A stretch of DNA of 64,000 nt from the NCBI GenBank assembly GCA_016490735.1, contig JAEMWC010000004.1, forward strand, positions 296,001 through 360,000, written 5' to 3'. Origin of the DNA: Pachyseris speciosa. Taxonomy: Eukaryota; Cnidaria; Anthozoa; Scleractinia; Pachyseridae. The position numbers and the translations under genes are program-made. Of the stretch, positions 23,365 through 33,485 are shown in pieces; positions within the stretch are counted from its first letter, which is position 1, and each line of letters starts with the position of its first letter. The notes below the pieces were generated by a model. That model did not search any database. It saw nothing but the letters and a program-made list of their open reading frames with translations, and was not told where the DNA came from.

Positions 23365-23544
23365 ATGCCGGGAAGTGTTCAAAGAAGTTCTCAATGCCTT
23401 TGCATGTGATCCAAAGATCTATGGTTTGCATAGTCGACGATCAGGCGGAATACCTTCAGTCGTGGGAAAAGACAATTCCAAAGTAGTTGCCGAGAGACTG
23501 CTGAAACTACATGGCCGATCGAAAACTGATGTCGCGAAAGATAT
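23365..23544 (+). CDS. Tyrosine-recombinase-like exon (HxxR motif)
   Basis: A 60-codon segment between a good acceptor (TTCTAATTCTAG) and a strong donor (GTAAGT), read in phase 2 at both ends. It contains 'DPKIYGLHSRRSGG', the H-x-x-R box of tyrosine recombinases, and 'LLKLHGRSKTDVAKDM', the second His box (H-G-R-W in most members; here Ser replaces Trp). The catalytic Tyr normally follows A-K-D-x-Y within a few residues and would lie in a next exon that I could not find. It could be a Crypton/DIRS/Ngaro relic or a domesticated gene. Confidence 0.55.
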
Positions 23545-23585
23545 GTAAGTTAAAAAGGCCGACATTAGCTGTTTAAATGTGTCGT

Positions 23586-23638
23586 GTAGCCTAGGTTTAT
23601 AGTGTAAAGCAGCACTTTACACTATAAACCTAGGCTAC
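23586..23638. repeat. Perfect 24-bp hairpin
   Basis: Perfect inverted repeat: a 24-bp arm (starting GTAGCCTAGG, ending GTGTAAAG), a 5-base loop (cagca) and the exact complement. It is followed at about 23649-23674 by a second stem with 9-bp arms (CTAATACGA / TCGTATTAG). No related copy was recognised elsewhere in the window. Confidence 0.9.
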
Positions 23639-23825
23639 GAGAAGTTCTAATACGACTTAGTTCTCGTATTAGCTGTCCATTGAACTTTGTGCTTGGGTTC
23701 GCTTGCGATCCTCCCATACCTATTTGGTATAGTTTCCTTTCTAGATCAATAAGATAAAAATGATTAACGTTCGTTTGAAAGTGGTGAATAAGAACTTAAA
23801 ATTTTAAATTAATACTAAGGCAAAC

Positions 23826-23910
23826 CTGGGAAGCTTCCATCTCTTATAGATACATCATCGATCGCAACATCACTTCTATATGACGATCCTCTTATTGCTT
23901 TAAACGTCAC
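23826..23910 (-). CDS. Gene A exon: MAM domain 2, third part (Cys lost)
   Basis: An 85-nt exon, exactly the length of the matching MAM 1 exon at 26082-26166, with acceptor CCGTAG and donor GTTTGC. It begins 'VTFKAIRGSSYRSDVAIDDV', the closing strands of a MAM domain, then 'SIRDGSF'. The last residue is normally the conserved Cys (as in NGSC in MAM 1); here TTC (Phe) replaces it at 23829-23832. It ends in phase 1, so a further exon is expected downstream on the minus strand, but none was identified before 22.9 kb. Confidence 0.75.
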
Positions 23911-24339
23911 CTACGGAATTATAGAGAAAAACAATAATTAAGTAATTGGGAGTCCTTTCTTGATTGAGATTGCTTAGCAAAGCTTAATGGACAACAGTCA
24001 GGAAAGCGGTTAATCGCAGCAGATGGCTGAATCTTATCTTTGTTTATGATAACCGCTCTTTAATAATGATAGTACTCTCCACTTGGGGCTATTTAAAAGT
24101 AATATAAACGGTAGAAAATAATACAGATCAAGAGACATTAAGCGATATCTGCTTTGGTCGTAGTGATAATGTAGGACAGTATAAGAAAGACGAAATAAAG
24201 TATTCCGTTTGAGCAACTGCTGAAGGCTCTTTTTAAATAAAAGTTAATCTCCACTTCGGTATTCAACAACGATGATGATGGCCAGAACCAAGTTAATTTT
24301 ACGGGAACTAAGCAATTACTGAGTGGCTGAAGTGGAGGT

Positions 24340-24575
24340 AAATATCCATCACTTTCACCGACACTGAGGTGAATAATTGTTTTAGTATATACCAGACAAG
24401 CTGAATAATAGCGCACCAAAACATTACTTTATGTGTGACAATATACCGACAAGCGGTCGGTAATTGTAAAATCTCGCGCACCGGCTGCTCGGAGGTGAAT
24501 AGTACTTGCTAATCACCTCCGAGTTAACCAATCAGAGCGCGCGAAAAGCACTATTCACTTGTGTGGTATATACTA
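24340..24575. mobile_element. Hairpin-containing MITE, family 2, copy 1 (gene A intron)
   Basis: Shares about 150 bp with 60026-60190 in opposite orientation, including 'ctcggaggtgaatagtactt', 'aaccaatcagagcgcgcg' and 'cacttgtgtggtatatac'. At its centre an 11-12-bp stem (CTCGGAGGTGA / TCACCTCCGAG, 24488-24523) encloses a 12-14-base loop. It lies in the intron between the second and third exons of MAM 2. Confidence 0.8.
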
Positions 24576-24629
24576 ATTATGGATATCAGTACTAAGTGCC
24601 TTACTATGGAAATAAACAGATATTCTTAC

Positions 24630-24862
24630 CAAATCAGAAAAATACACCGTTCTCGACACTCTTTTCCAAATGTCGCCCTGGTTTCCTGACTTGGTGAATA
24701 TTCTTCTTCTACCACTAAACACGTTCAGTGTTCCCATCTCCGATCCATACATGTGATAGTAGAACACCAAACAGGAGGATGGTTCATTTCTTGGAACCGC
24801 AAGCTCAAGTTTTGCATTAGAGCCAATTGACCAATCTGAAGCTTCTATGTACATATAGTTTC
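24630..24862 (-). CDS. Gene A exon: MAM domain 2, central part
   Basis: A 233-nt exon (acceptor CCACAG, donor GTAAGA). It starts by completing a Gly codon and reads 'NYMYIEASDWSIGSNAKLEL', 'CLVFYYHMYGSEMGTLNVF', 'GNQGDIWKRV'. These are the hallmark MAM segments: Y-M-Y-I-E-x-S, C-L-x-F-Y-Y-H-M-x-G and W-x-x-x. It is an extracellular adhesion module that normally forms two disulfides. Phase 1 in, phase 0 out, in agreement with the neighbouring exons. Confidence 0.88.
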
Positions 24863-25239
24863 CTGTGGGGAGAATAATAGACGTTCCAGGTTTGCACGTT
24901 CGCCTTCGATCAAAAAGGGAACAAAAAGGCAACAGAAGATTATCAAGTCCATATTTGGAGCCGTTTATTGCCCAAGGAAGAGAAGATTATCAAGTCCATA
25001 TTTGGAGCCGTTTATTGCCCAAGGAAGAGAAAAAGTTGTGATAGAACTCAATGAAATCTAAGGCATGATCCTTCTCAAACTTGGTTATCTATACCTCGTA
25101 TCACTAGTTGCACGCGGCGTAGCTTTGGAAACAAAAACTACTTGTCTGTTTTCAAAGTTGAGACAGAGCATAGAAATTCCAAAATTGGGAAGCATTTTGT
25201 GTTTCCAGCAGTTTTTCCAAAAGCTGTTACAGTGAAGTC

Positions 25240-25340
25240 ACTTTACTTTACTTTGCTTTGCTTTGCTTTGCGTTTCTTTGCTTTGCCTTGCTTTGCAGTG
25301 CTTTGCTTTACGTTACGTTACGTTACGTTACGTTACTTTT
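25240..25340. repeat. Pentanucleotide microsatellite (TTTGC/TTACG)
   Basis: CTTTG-type repeats grade into five copies of TTACG at 25312-25335, within the intron between the first and second exons of MAM 2. The overlapping reading frames at 25142-25522 come from this tract. Confidence 0.85.
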
Positions 25341-25646
25341 CTAATACTTTACTCAATTGTATCAAGACGGCATATCGTGTGTCGAAAACTGTGGGGCAAT
25401 TGGTTGAAATTGCTTGGGAATTTGTTATTCATTTCTCGATTTCTGAAAACTTCCAATTGTCCAATCAAACTCCAATTGAATCAAAACTGATGAACGACTT
25501 TAAATTGCAGAGTTCGGGATAATAAAGTTAACTTAAAGCTAAAAAGAGGGTTAATCATGCAGCAAGTGATCAAGAGGGGTGTTTCATGGAATAACGATAA
25601 TAATTGGTTGGCGTAAGAGGGGAAAAAGACAACGAGCCTGATTCAC

Positions 25647-25768
25647 CATGACCCGATGATGGTCCCGTTGACGAGGATGGAGTTGAACCAGTGAGAAGTG
25701 TCCAGTCAAAGACATCCGATTAAGATTGGCCCCATCAAAGCATAAAACATTGTCAAAGTTACAAGACA
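25647..25768 (-). CDS. Gene A exon: MAM domain 2, first part (1-nt frameshift)
   Basis: Acceptor TTTTCAG, donor GTGAAT. It begins 'VSCNFDNVLC', the opening of a MAM domain (C-x-F-D-x-G-L-C). After 'GANLNR' the frame slips: the next frame reads 'DVFDWTLLTGSTPSSSTGP' as expected. Length is 122 nt; a phase-1-to-phase-1 exon needs 123 or 126, so one base is missing, in the 'atccga' stretch at 25714-25719. This is a real mutation or an assembly error at a G run. Confidence 0.7.
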
Positions 25769-26081
25769 CTGAAAAAAAAAACACCTTATGTTTAGCATCC
25801 ACCCTTAACTTTATATTGAAAACTCACTCACGCAAATATTTCACATTCAAATTATTCAAATAATAAAGTAACAAGACAAAGTGAATAAAGGGTCAGATAT
25901 GGACTAAGAGAAGTACCGTTGTCACTGCAACACCAGTTTTAGTGTTTCATGGCATGGCGTTACTTCTAGCGGAAAAAAAATCTCTCTCTAATGGGTTATT
26001 TAAAAGACTTGTTTAAGAAACAATTTTTATAAAGCAGTATCTCTTGACTTTTTTTAAGACTATTCCTAGGAGTGATTTTAC

Positions 26082-26166
26082 CTGCACAGCTTCCGTTAGT
26101 TACATTCACGCTGTCAATGGAAATATCGCTAGTATATGAATTCCCAATAATTCCTTCAAATGTAAC
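26082..26166 (-). CDS. Gene A exon: MAM domain 1, third part
   Basis: An 85-nt exon with acceptor TTGACAG and donor GTAAAA. It reads 'VTFEGIIGNSYTSDISIDSV' then 'NVTNGSCAG', the terminal strands and last Cys of a MAM domain. Phase 0 in, phase 1 out, which fits the next exon at 25768. Confidence 0.88.
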
Positions 26167-26391
26167 CTGTCAAAATTGAACTAAATTAGTTCTAGGAAAA
26201 ATAAAGAAGATCAAATTTGGAACAAAATTCTAATACAAAACTCCAAAACTCATATTGTCCAACATTTAAACTTAAAATGATGTTACCTTCAAAACATAGA
26301 GAATGGCAAGGTGAACAAGATACACCCGATTACCTCATCACGGACAACTAAACAATAAGAACTGAAAATCAACCAAGATTATTAAGCTTAC

Positions 26392-26627
26392 CGAGCCATC
26401 CAGACGAATGTTTATTTCCACCATGATCCAGTTATTTCCTTGATTCCCTGATATGTTAAACACCTTGGTGCTACCACTGTAAACATTCAGAGTTCCAACT
26501 GCACCACCATAATTGTGATAATAAAATGAAAGACAAGCCTTTTTCCCATTACTTGGAACAGTCGCTACCAGCTTTGCATTTTCGCCGGGTTTCCTGGGAG
26601 AAGATGCCTCGATGAACATGTAATTTC
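26392..26627 (-). CDS. Gene A exon: MAM domain 1, central part
   Basis: A 236-nt exon, acceptor GTGGCAG, donor GTAAGC. It reads 'NYMFIEASSPRKPGENAKL', 'CLSFYYHNYGGAVGTLNVY', 'GNQGNNWIMVEINI'. All MAM core motifs are intact. Phase 1 in, phase 0 out. It joins the exon at 29342-29467 across a 2.7-kb intron full of LINE remnants and AAT microsatellites. Confidence 0.9.
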
Positions 26628-27159
26628 CTGCCACAAAGTAAAGTACACATGAATTGAACTGCGCACGTTCAGAATTGCACAAGTAAAGACTTTATAAGTT
26701 TAAGAAGTTGTGTTCCGAAGGAAAGAAATAGCGGAACCCATGATCGCACGACAACATTCTAATTTGGCTGAAATTATTCCCCAAGATGTACATGTAGTGA
26801 GAATCGAAAGAATGGCAATTTCTATCGTAGTTCAACATGTGGAAAAGGTCATTTGGGCACAACTCTGCACAGAATTAATTGAGACGCTTGCACGGAAAAG
26901 ATAAGCAGAAGCTTTGTTAGTTTTTTTAGAGGACGATGTCCAGGATTTTATGCTTGCGAGGCTTCCTTTATCATTCTGAGAATGAAAAAGAAATACAATT
27001 TACCAGATTAAATTGATAAAAGCAATTCATCATGGGGTTGTCGCAAAATAAACCTCCCACACTTAGCAGTAATTCATTTAGTTAATTAAATGTTCTTTGT
27101 TCAATTTCCAATTTCCCGAATTCAGTTAGGCTGAAGCATAAGCTTGTCCTCCCTTGTAT

Positions 27160-27203
27160 CCTTCATCATCATCACCATCATCGTCGTCGTCGTCGTCGAC
27201 GTA

Positions 27204-27242
<39 letters not shown>

Positions 27243-27361
27243 GTAATAATAATAATAATAATTTTAAGAAGAACCTTAGACATCTACGGCTATGGGAAAT
27301 AGCCTGATGATCTAGGAATACGAGACCATCAATACAACTAATGGTGTGATACAAAATCCTC

Positions 27362-27394
<33 letters not shown>

Positions 27395-27476
27395 TTTTTA
27401 AAAAAGCTTCCAAAAATGTGTAAAAAAAACTAGGGTAAAAAAACTTCCTTTAAAGAAAGTCTAAAACATCGTATTA

Positions 27477-27520
<44 letters not shown>

Positions 27521-27530
27521 GATACAAAAG
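27160..27530. repeat. AAT/CGT microsatellites and split repeat
   Basis: (CAT/CGT)n at 27164-27200, (AAT)n at 27206-27260, 27364-27393 and 27480-27520. The unique segment 27265-27365 recurs in direct orientation at 27685-27785 ('gaccttagacaactaaggct', 'atagcctgatgatctaggaa'). The LINE fragment between the copies suggests that AAT tracts mark breakpoints of an element family. Confidence 0.8.
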
Positions 27531-27790
27531 ATGTGGAATCGCAGAGGCGTGTCTGTTATCCCAGTTGTAGTTGGGGCACTTGGGGCAGTGACTAAAACCT
27601 TGATGATGTGGCTTGCTAATATAGGAACACGTCGGATCTTCAACCTACTCCAGAATGCCTGCTTGTTGGAAACAGTAACAATCTTAAGAAGGACCTTAGA
27701 CAACTAAGGCTATGGAAAATAGCCTGATGATCTAGGAATATGTGACCACCAATACAACAAATGGTGAGATAAAAAATCCTCATAATAATG
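27522..27790 (+). mobile_element. LINE fragment (late ORF2 region)
   Basis: The plus strand reads 'WNRRGVSVIPVVVGALGAV', then 'NLLQNACLLETVTILRRTLD', a segment I recognise from the C-terminal part of a widespread animal LINE polyprotein (V-I-P-V-V-I-G-A-L-G ... Q-K-x-C-L-L-G-T-A-R-I-L-R-K). Only this short part survives, between AAT microsatellites. It lies in a gene A intron. Confidence 0.6.
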
Positions 27791-28395
27791 ATAATGATAA
27801 TGATAATGACAAGCTTAGTAAATGAGGAATCTTAGCAAGATGTATGCGGAAGCCAGGACTGTCTTTTGCAGGCTGTTACTGCGACAATCGGTCTCAATGG
27901 CTAGGCCCTTAATAGGGCCTTGCCGAGGTTTCTTTTCATGCATCCCAGCGATCCAAGGATGATTGAGATAATCATTTCCCGCTTATGCCACAATCTGGAG
28001 AGCTTTATGGCTAGATGTTTATACTGGTCAACCTTTTTCTGCTACTTGTAGTCAATAATGGCTTCAAGGAACTTCTACACAATGATCTTTATATTACCCA
28101 CTTTGTCGACAAATACAATAATAATAATAATAATAATAGTAATAATAATAGTAACAATAATAATAATAATAATGTAAAGGGGAAACTTGGAGGTTAAAAA
28201 TATGTCGATAGTTTTTCTTTTAATCAAGGAAAGACGATGTGGGCTACATATGATCTGTAGATTTCGTCGTAATTTCCAAAGAAGGTGATCTTGGGCGCGC
28301 TTATTATCGCTGAATCGAAAAAAAGTACTTCAAACGTAAACGAAAGACGCAGGGAAAAAATAATCTTAAGAACATGAAAACTCTAAACTATGACA
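27791..28395. other. Intronic repeat DNA with AAT microsatellite
   Basis: Contains GATAAT-type repeats at 27786-27810 and (AAT)n at 28118-28175. The segment 27836-28090 looks like further LINE or repeat DNA (for example 'aagccaggactgtcttttgc'), but no domain could be read. No gene. Confidence 0.4.
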
Positions 28396-28995
28396 GCGGT
28401 GATTAGGTATCGAGCTTGATAGTGATCTTAATTGGAAAGTTCATGCAAAAAAAGGTGATTAAGTCTTTCACACAAAAATTGAATCTTCTTAGATCTTTGC
28501 ATTTTTTATCGATTACAACGAGAGCTGATTTTTATTTCAAAGCACTTTTACCATCAGCCACCCATGGCTGTATGTTGCTACTGTGGCAAATCCCTCTTTG
28601 AAGAGCTGGAGAAGATACGCGTACGTGCCGCAAAGATCATCTACGGCCTGGATTGGTACAAATGTTTCTATGGCGTCTCACCTGATCCTATAAAGCAGCT
28701 GTTTACAAAATTTGACTGCAATTACAACTTACGAAGAAAAGTGACCTTTATGACACCGAATCCCAATACGGACTTTCTTCGTAAATCCACACGCCATAAA
28801 TCTATATCTCTGTGGAATTCTGTTGACAATCAAGCTTGTTTAAAAACACGCTTAGGCGCATAATTTTAAATATGTTTTTTCTCAATTTTAATTGTTTTCA
28901 GGGATTTTAACGGCATTTATTTGTAAACAGTAGTTTTTAACTTTGCAGATACATCAGCTCCGCTGTAATTTTATCGTGTATAAATAAATGTTGGT
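28395..28995 (+). mobile_element. LINE 3' fragment: reverse transcriptase C-terminus
   Basis: The plus strand reads 'LDSDLNWKVHAKKVIKSFTQ' (thumb) and 'LPSATHGCMLLLWQ', then after a frame shift near 28590 'FEELEKIRVRAAKIIYGLDW', the typical L-x-x-x-Q/R-x-R-A-A-K-I/R-I tail. It ends 'SISLWNSVDNQACLKTRL' and a (TTG)n tail at 28995-29017. Upstream motifs are absent. It differs in sequence from the 18-21 kb LINE, so it is a second family. Confidence 0.8.
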
Positions 28996-29341
28996 GTAGT
29001 TGTTGTTGTTGTTGACTGGCAACACCAATAGCCATGAACATTGGCCCTGGCCTGCCATGCCAAGTTGTCAGCTGATACATTTCTGAAAAGTTGAGTTAAG
29101 CTTTGTGGCGACTGCAAAATTCTTAGAAAGAGGTTATACAAGATCAAAAGTCATTGCCCTCATGCTCTATATAGCGTTGGCAAACGATTCACGACTAACA
29201 AAAATATTATTTCACCGACAAAACAAAACAAGATTTATGTGGCTTTTAACATAACCTAATTTTGTTCTCATATCTGAAAGCAAGGAATTGCACAAAATAA
29301 CAACAACAAACAAACGTGGCCAGTGAAATCTAACCTTAAAC

Positions 29342-29467
29342 CTCCCTGGCCAGTAGTTGGACCAGTTGAAGAGGATGGAGTGGACGCATGTGACAATGTC
29401 CAGTCAAAGTCGTCTAAGGCTGATTGATTCCATCCAGAACACAAGCCATTGTCAAAGTACCACCAGA
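29342..29467 (-). CDS. Gene A exon: MAM domain 1, first part
   Basis: A 126-nt exon, acceptor TTTTTTTAG, donor GTTTAA. It reads 'YFDNGLCSGWNQSALDDFDW', then 'TLSHASTPSSSTGPTTGQG', the standard opening of a MAM domain (F-D-x-G-L-C, D-F-D-W, G-P-x-x-x-G). Phase 1 in and out. It follows the protease exon directly. Confidence 0.88.
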
Positions 29468-29830
29468 CTAAAAAAAAAAGCAACATAGAGGTATGAGAGA
29501 TTCTTTGTTTTAGGGAAGGCGTCAGGGTGCATGGGTGGCTTGGGAGTGAGGGGATGACGTAAGAGGGAGAGAACAAGAATAGAAAGTAATATGTTCCAAA
29601 ATATTCCATGTTCCCTTTATTGGCTCACACAAGTTAAAAAAAAACGTAAATAACTGCGTTTTTAAAAGCATTTTTCTTTGAGAAGTGCAATTTTACAACC
29701 TTTGATTTTCAATGAACTGTGGTCTGAGCCGATTTTCCTCAATAGTCCCACTCCATTGCACTGTATCCATTGAAGAGTTTGTAAATGGCATCACAAAATG
29801 TCACAATGTTATGACAATGGTAGTACTTAC

Positions 29831-30430
29831 CTAACGTAGACATCGAATGGTTCTGAGGCGATATAGTGGGACCAGGGACCCCGTGATAGATGTTCTGCAG
29901 CACCCATCCCTTAAGGTTCCTCACATAGGCAGACTCCGTATTTCCCAGCGTATGCGCATTTGTAACCCCAGATGGTGACTCCCTCAAGATACCATGTGTT
30001 GTTAAACTCGCACACCAAAGGTCCGCCACTATCACCCTGACAAGTGTCAACTCCTCCTACATCGAAGCCAGCACAGAGCATGGTATCATCGATCTCCCCA
30101 GGATGAGAAGTATTGCAACGCTCTTTTGACACCAGTGGAATGCGAGCCTCCATTAAGGCGTTTGGGTGGCTACCGCCAGAGGATAGGGTTCCCCATCCCG
30201 TTATCCAGCATTTTTTCTGAAGGTTGTTAAAAGGAAGAGGATTACTCAGATCTGGCATGCAGGATAGCCCAATACCTACCCCGAGACTGGCTGGTTTCGA
30301 AAGCTTTATCAAGGCGATATCGTTACTGTATGAGAGTGGACTATTGTAATTCTCGTGTCGAACAATTCTGAAAACTCCAACTTCTTGCTCCGTGCCGACA
30401 CTTCCACTCGTCCTGTAGTGAGCACCTAAC
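29831..30430 (-). CDS. Gene A exon: trypsin-like protease, catalytic Asp and Ser half (frameshift)
   Basis: A 600-nt exon, acceptor TTTTCAG, donor GTAAGT. It reads 'KLGAHYRTSG', 'YSNDIALIKL' (catalytic Asp102), 'WITGWGTLSSGG', 'CQGDSGGPLVC' (Ser195; six residues earlier is Asp, D189, so cleavage after Lys/Arg is expected) and 'WYLEGVTIWG'. After 'AYAGKYGV' the frame breaks; the expected C-terminus 'AYVRNLKGWVLQNI' is in another frame from about 29932. Phase arithmetic (phase 2 in, phase 1 needed out) also requires +2 or -1 nt. It sits downstream of a fibronectin III exon and upstream of MAM 1. Confidence 0.85.
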
Positions 30431-30824
30431 CTGAAAATGCAGCATTTAAGGTAAGAGTAAGAAATATTAGAACGTGTATATTCCAGTTACTTTGTAGGTC
30501 ACCATGTTAGCAGCATTGAACATCTCTAATTGAGATATGTCACATTACATTTTTGAAAACTAGCAACCATTCCTGCCGTTTGTCCGCATTGAAAATTAGG
30601 TAAAACTCTCTTAATGTCTGACATATCTTGAAGTTGTATCCAACCGCTTTTGCGTGGTCGGCAGTTGACGTGTAAGAATAAAATTGATAGAAATTTGACA
30701 TATTTATGCAAAGAGTTGGGTACCTAATGAAATCACAACAATCTCTTCCGAAGTATATCTTTGAAAAAAGAGAGATCGTGGCAGAGTGGTTTTCTTTCAA
30801 AAAACATTTAAATATAAGACTTAC
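30431..30824. other. Intron between the two protease exons
   Basis: No repeat or gene recognised. The small frames here are not supported. Confidence 0.6.
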
Positions 30825-31020
30825 TTTATTTTTATGCTTGATGGTGACCTTCCAGATACACAATGAGCGGCGGTCACAACCCAGTTTCTATCGATTAATG
30901 TTCCGCCGCAGAACTGGGCACCATAAGAAGTTAACAACATTGCCTGCCATGGCCAGCTGTTGACTCTTGCGACTGAGCCTCCAACAATTCGAGTACTGCT
31001 TGGTCGATACCCACAAAGTA
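30825..31020 (-). CDS. Gene A exon: trypsin-like protease, activation site and catalytic His
   Basis: A 196-nt exon, acceptor GTTATAG, donor GTAAGT. It reads '[14 protein letters not shown]': a propeptide Cys and an R|IVGG activation site, as in S1A zymogens. Then '[19 protein letters not shown]', 'NWVVTAAHC' (catalytic His57) and 'SSIKIK'. Phase 1 in matches the preceding fibronectin III exon; phase 2 out matches the next exon. The propeptide Cys suggests that the protease stays disulfide-linked to the upstream modules after activation (family knowledge, inference here). Confidence 0.9.
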
Positions 31021-32454
31021 CTATAACAAAAGACATTTCCAACTTGATATTTAAACATGTAATAAAAGGTGGGTGCAAAGTTTATGTGCTGCGACTGACT
31101 GGTTTTGCGTTGGGGAAAATTCCTATTCTTTTGGCGAAATCCTTTAATTTAGTGGCGATAGTCTGTTTCAGCTGTAGAGACTTCGTGACGCACACAAGTG
31201 CAACCTTAGAAATAAAGCTTCATACTGCTGATCTTGGGCATTGACATACACAATCGTTACCATTTTTATGTGTTAATCATTATTCCCTTAGTTGTTTGCA
31301 CATATTGTATGTGTAACTGGTGATGTCCCCACCTCTTATTCAGCTATTAAGCTACGAAAGGTGAAATAATCAAACACAGTTTAAAACGCGTTCAAAGAAC
31401 ATAAGTAATGCGCAGTGAGTTTAGCAATTTTTAATGACAAGGGACAAACTGTTTTACCGACTAAAGTCGACAAACCTCTATTAAGCGGTCACTCTCGGGA
31501 AAGAGCCAAATAGCCGCTTAATAGAGGCTGACCGCTTTAAAGAGGTTTTCCAAAATGTAGTATATAATAAAGTAAAATGGAAATTTGGCAAGTATATACA
31601 GTATATTGTATCGGTTCACAACAACAGTAACACAAAATACTGATGAGAAAACATCAACTAATTGCATGTTCAAGGAAGTTCACGCCTATAGTTCTAAGAT
31701 TCTAATGTTGTCTGTAAGGCAATCGTCTTTGTTTTAAACCACATTTTAACGTTCAGTTTTCGTCTTTGCTGTAAACCACATTGATAACGTTAAGTTTTGT
31801 CATTATTCAACATGAAACAATTGACTCTTATGCTGATGTTATGAACCTCTATATTATTTTGTTTGATGAGCTGTTAAAAGAAATTGTATTTGGATATGGT
31901 TTGCGTATTGTGGTCTCAAAATATCGCATCATAATTGACAACATGACCGTGTAATAGAAGCAAAACAAAACAAAAATGGGAATTATTACTGGTGATCGCA
32001 TGACCGCGTTCGCTTAATAGAGGTGACCCATTAAGAGAAGGCCGCTTAATAGAGTTTTTCCTGTAATGGTTTTCCAGATTTGTAGGTAGATGCATAAACA
32101 GGAAGTGACTAAGTTGGAATCATGAAAATTACATTTGCCCAAAAGTGACTAAGATGGGGTCTATGATTGGCCACAGAATAGACTACAATGGGGTAGGGGT
32201 TCTGAAACGCTAGCGGCACATACCCAGCAGAAATTGACCCAAGTACCCTTCCCCCCACCCTCCCTGGGGGTTTCGTCTGATGTAAATTGAAACTATATTT
32301 ATGGACGTTTTCCCTTTCAACATGGAAATGGCACAAGACTCTGTGCCCGTACAACACATTATCGCACTCGAAATGCTTGGAGAAATGCGCCACGTTAAGC
32401 AATATAATTGTTTCCTATTCAAAAATAAGGCAAAAAGAGAAGCATAGTTCATAC
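31021..32454. other. Gene A intron containing a TIR element
   Basis: The intron between the fibronectin III exon and the first protease exon. Apart from the TIR element at about 31463-32072 nothing coding is seen. Confidence 0.55.
31463..32072. mobile_element. 0.6-kb TIR element, 'CTCTATTAAGCGG' family
   Basis: Both ends carry inverted copies of CTCTATTAAGCGG: left at about 31477-31490 with an internal complement at 31511-31525, right at 32008-32021 and 32042-32055. Each end thus has a sub-terminal duplicated motif. The interior is AT-rich without a frame. Boundaries are approximate. The motif resembles the termini of the element at 57434-57873. Confidence 0.65.
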
Positions 32455-32745
32455 CTTCTGTAGTAGAAGTTAGAATTTCTTCCCTCTTGTAGAGTTGCCC
32501 ATCATCATCTACGCCATACACGGTCACTCGAAACTTTGTTGAAGGCCTCAGGTCATTCACAGTTACGGTAAAGGTGTTTTGCGGAACAGTTTCCACTTCC
32601 AGTAGACTTCCTTGGGTGTTTTTGACAAAAATTACATAAAACCTGGGAACACGATTGATGTTTGCAGGGACTTGGGTCCATTGAAGGGTAAAACCGGTAC
32701 CGAATGGATTCAACGTTGTCACATTCCATCCGGAAACCATTATCG
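32455..32745 (-). CDS. Gene A exon: fibronectin type III domain
   Basis: A 291-nt exon, acceptor TGTCTAG, donor GTATGA, coding one complete module. It reads 'SGWNVTTLNPFGTGFTLQW', 'VPRFYVIFVKNTQG', 'TFTVTVNDLRPSTKFRVTV', 'YGVDDDGQLYKREEI'. The W, the Y-x-V strand, and L-x-P-x-T-x-Y/F-x-V-x-V are the fibronectin III signatures. Phase 1 on both sides, typical of shuffled extracellular modules. It probably acts as a spacer or binding module before the protease. Confidence 0.9.
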
Positions 32746-32796
32746 CTAGACAAAACATGGAGAATTAACTCAAGAAAAAGTAGCGAGAGAATTATG

Positions 32797-32973
32797 GTAC
32801 CACCACCACCAGCAGCAGCAGCAGCAGTGGTAGTGGTAGTGGTAGTGGTAGTGGTAGTGGTAATGGTAGTGGTAGTGGTAGTGGTAGTAGTAGTCGTAGT
32901 AGTCGTAGTCGTAGTCGTAGTTGTAGTCGTAGTCGTCGTCGTCGTCGTCGTCGTCGTCGCAGCAGCAGCGGCG

Positions 32974-33058
<85 letters not shown>

Positions 33059-33205
33059 CAGCAGTAGCAGTAGCAGTGGCAGTAGCAGCAGCAGCAGTGG
33101 TGGTGGTAGTAGTAGAAGTAGTTAGTAGTAGTAGTAGCAGCAGCAGCAGCGGTGGTGGTGGTGGTGTTGTTGGTGGTAGTAGTAGTAGGAAGAGGACGAG
33201 GAGGG
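32797..33205. repeat. 400-bp imperfect trinucleotide microsatellite in gene A intron
   Basis: A nearly pure triplet array of GTA, GTG, GTC, GCA and GGC units. It gives long homopolymer-like frames on both strands (poly-Val/Ala plus, poly-Thr/Ala minus) that are not genes. It lies 52 bp beyond the acceptor of the fibronectin III exon (intron side), so length changes could affect splicing. Confidence 0.95.
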
Positions 33206-33485
33206 GGAGAAAAAGGAGAAAGAGTGTCACATGCAAAAGCTATAACTATAGAGTTTTAGCTATAGCTAAAGAGTGTTATGAAATGTTAAACGAATTGCTC
33301 TGGATTGGTCGAATCAAGTACATTAACTTAATTGATTCCATTCGGCAATGAGTGTGTACTCTGATGACGCATGGCTGGCGTCCAGTTCCTCTATCCATGG
33401 CAGTTGTGATGGCGTATCGGTTTGGGTACGTGAATAGGGTGGTTATGGTAAATTTGTATCTGAGGCTGTAATAGTAATTGCTTAC

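Noticed and set aside
32553..33351. Frames of 215-227 codons with poly-Val, poly-Thr and poly-Ala
   Set aside because: Pure products of the triplet microsatellite, open on both strands; the real exon in the region is the fibronectin III module at 32455-32745.
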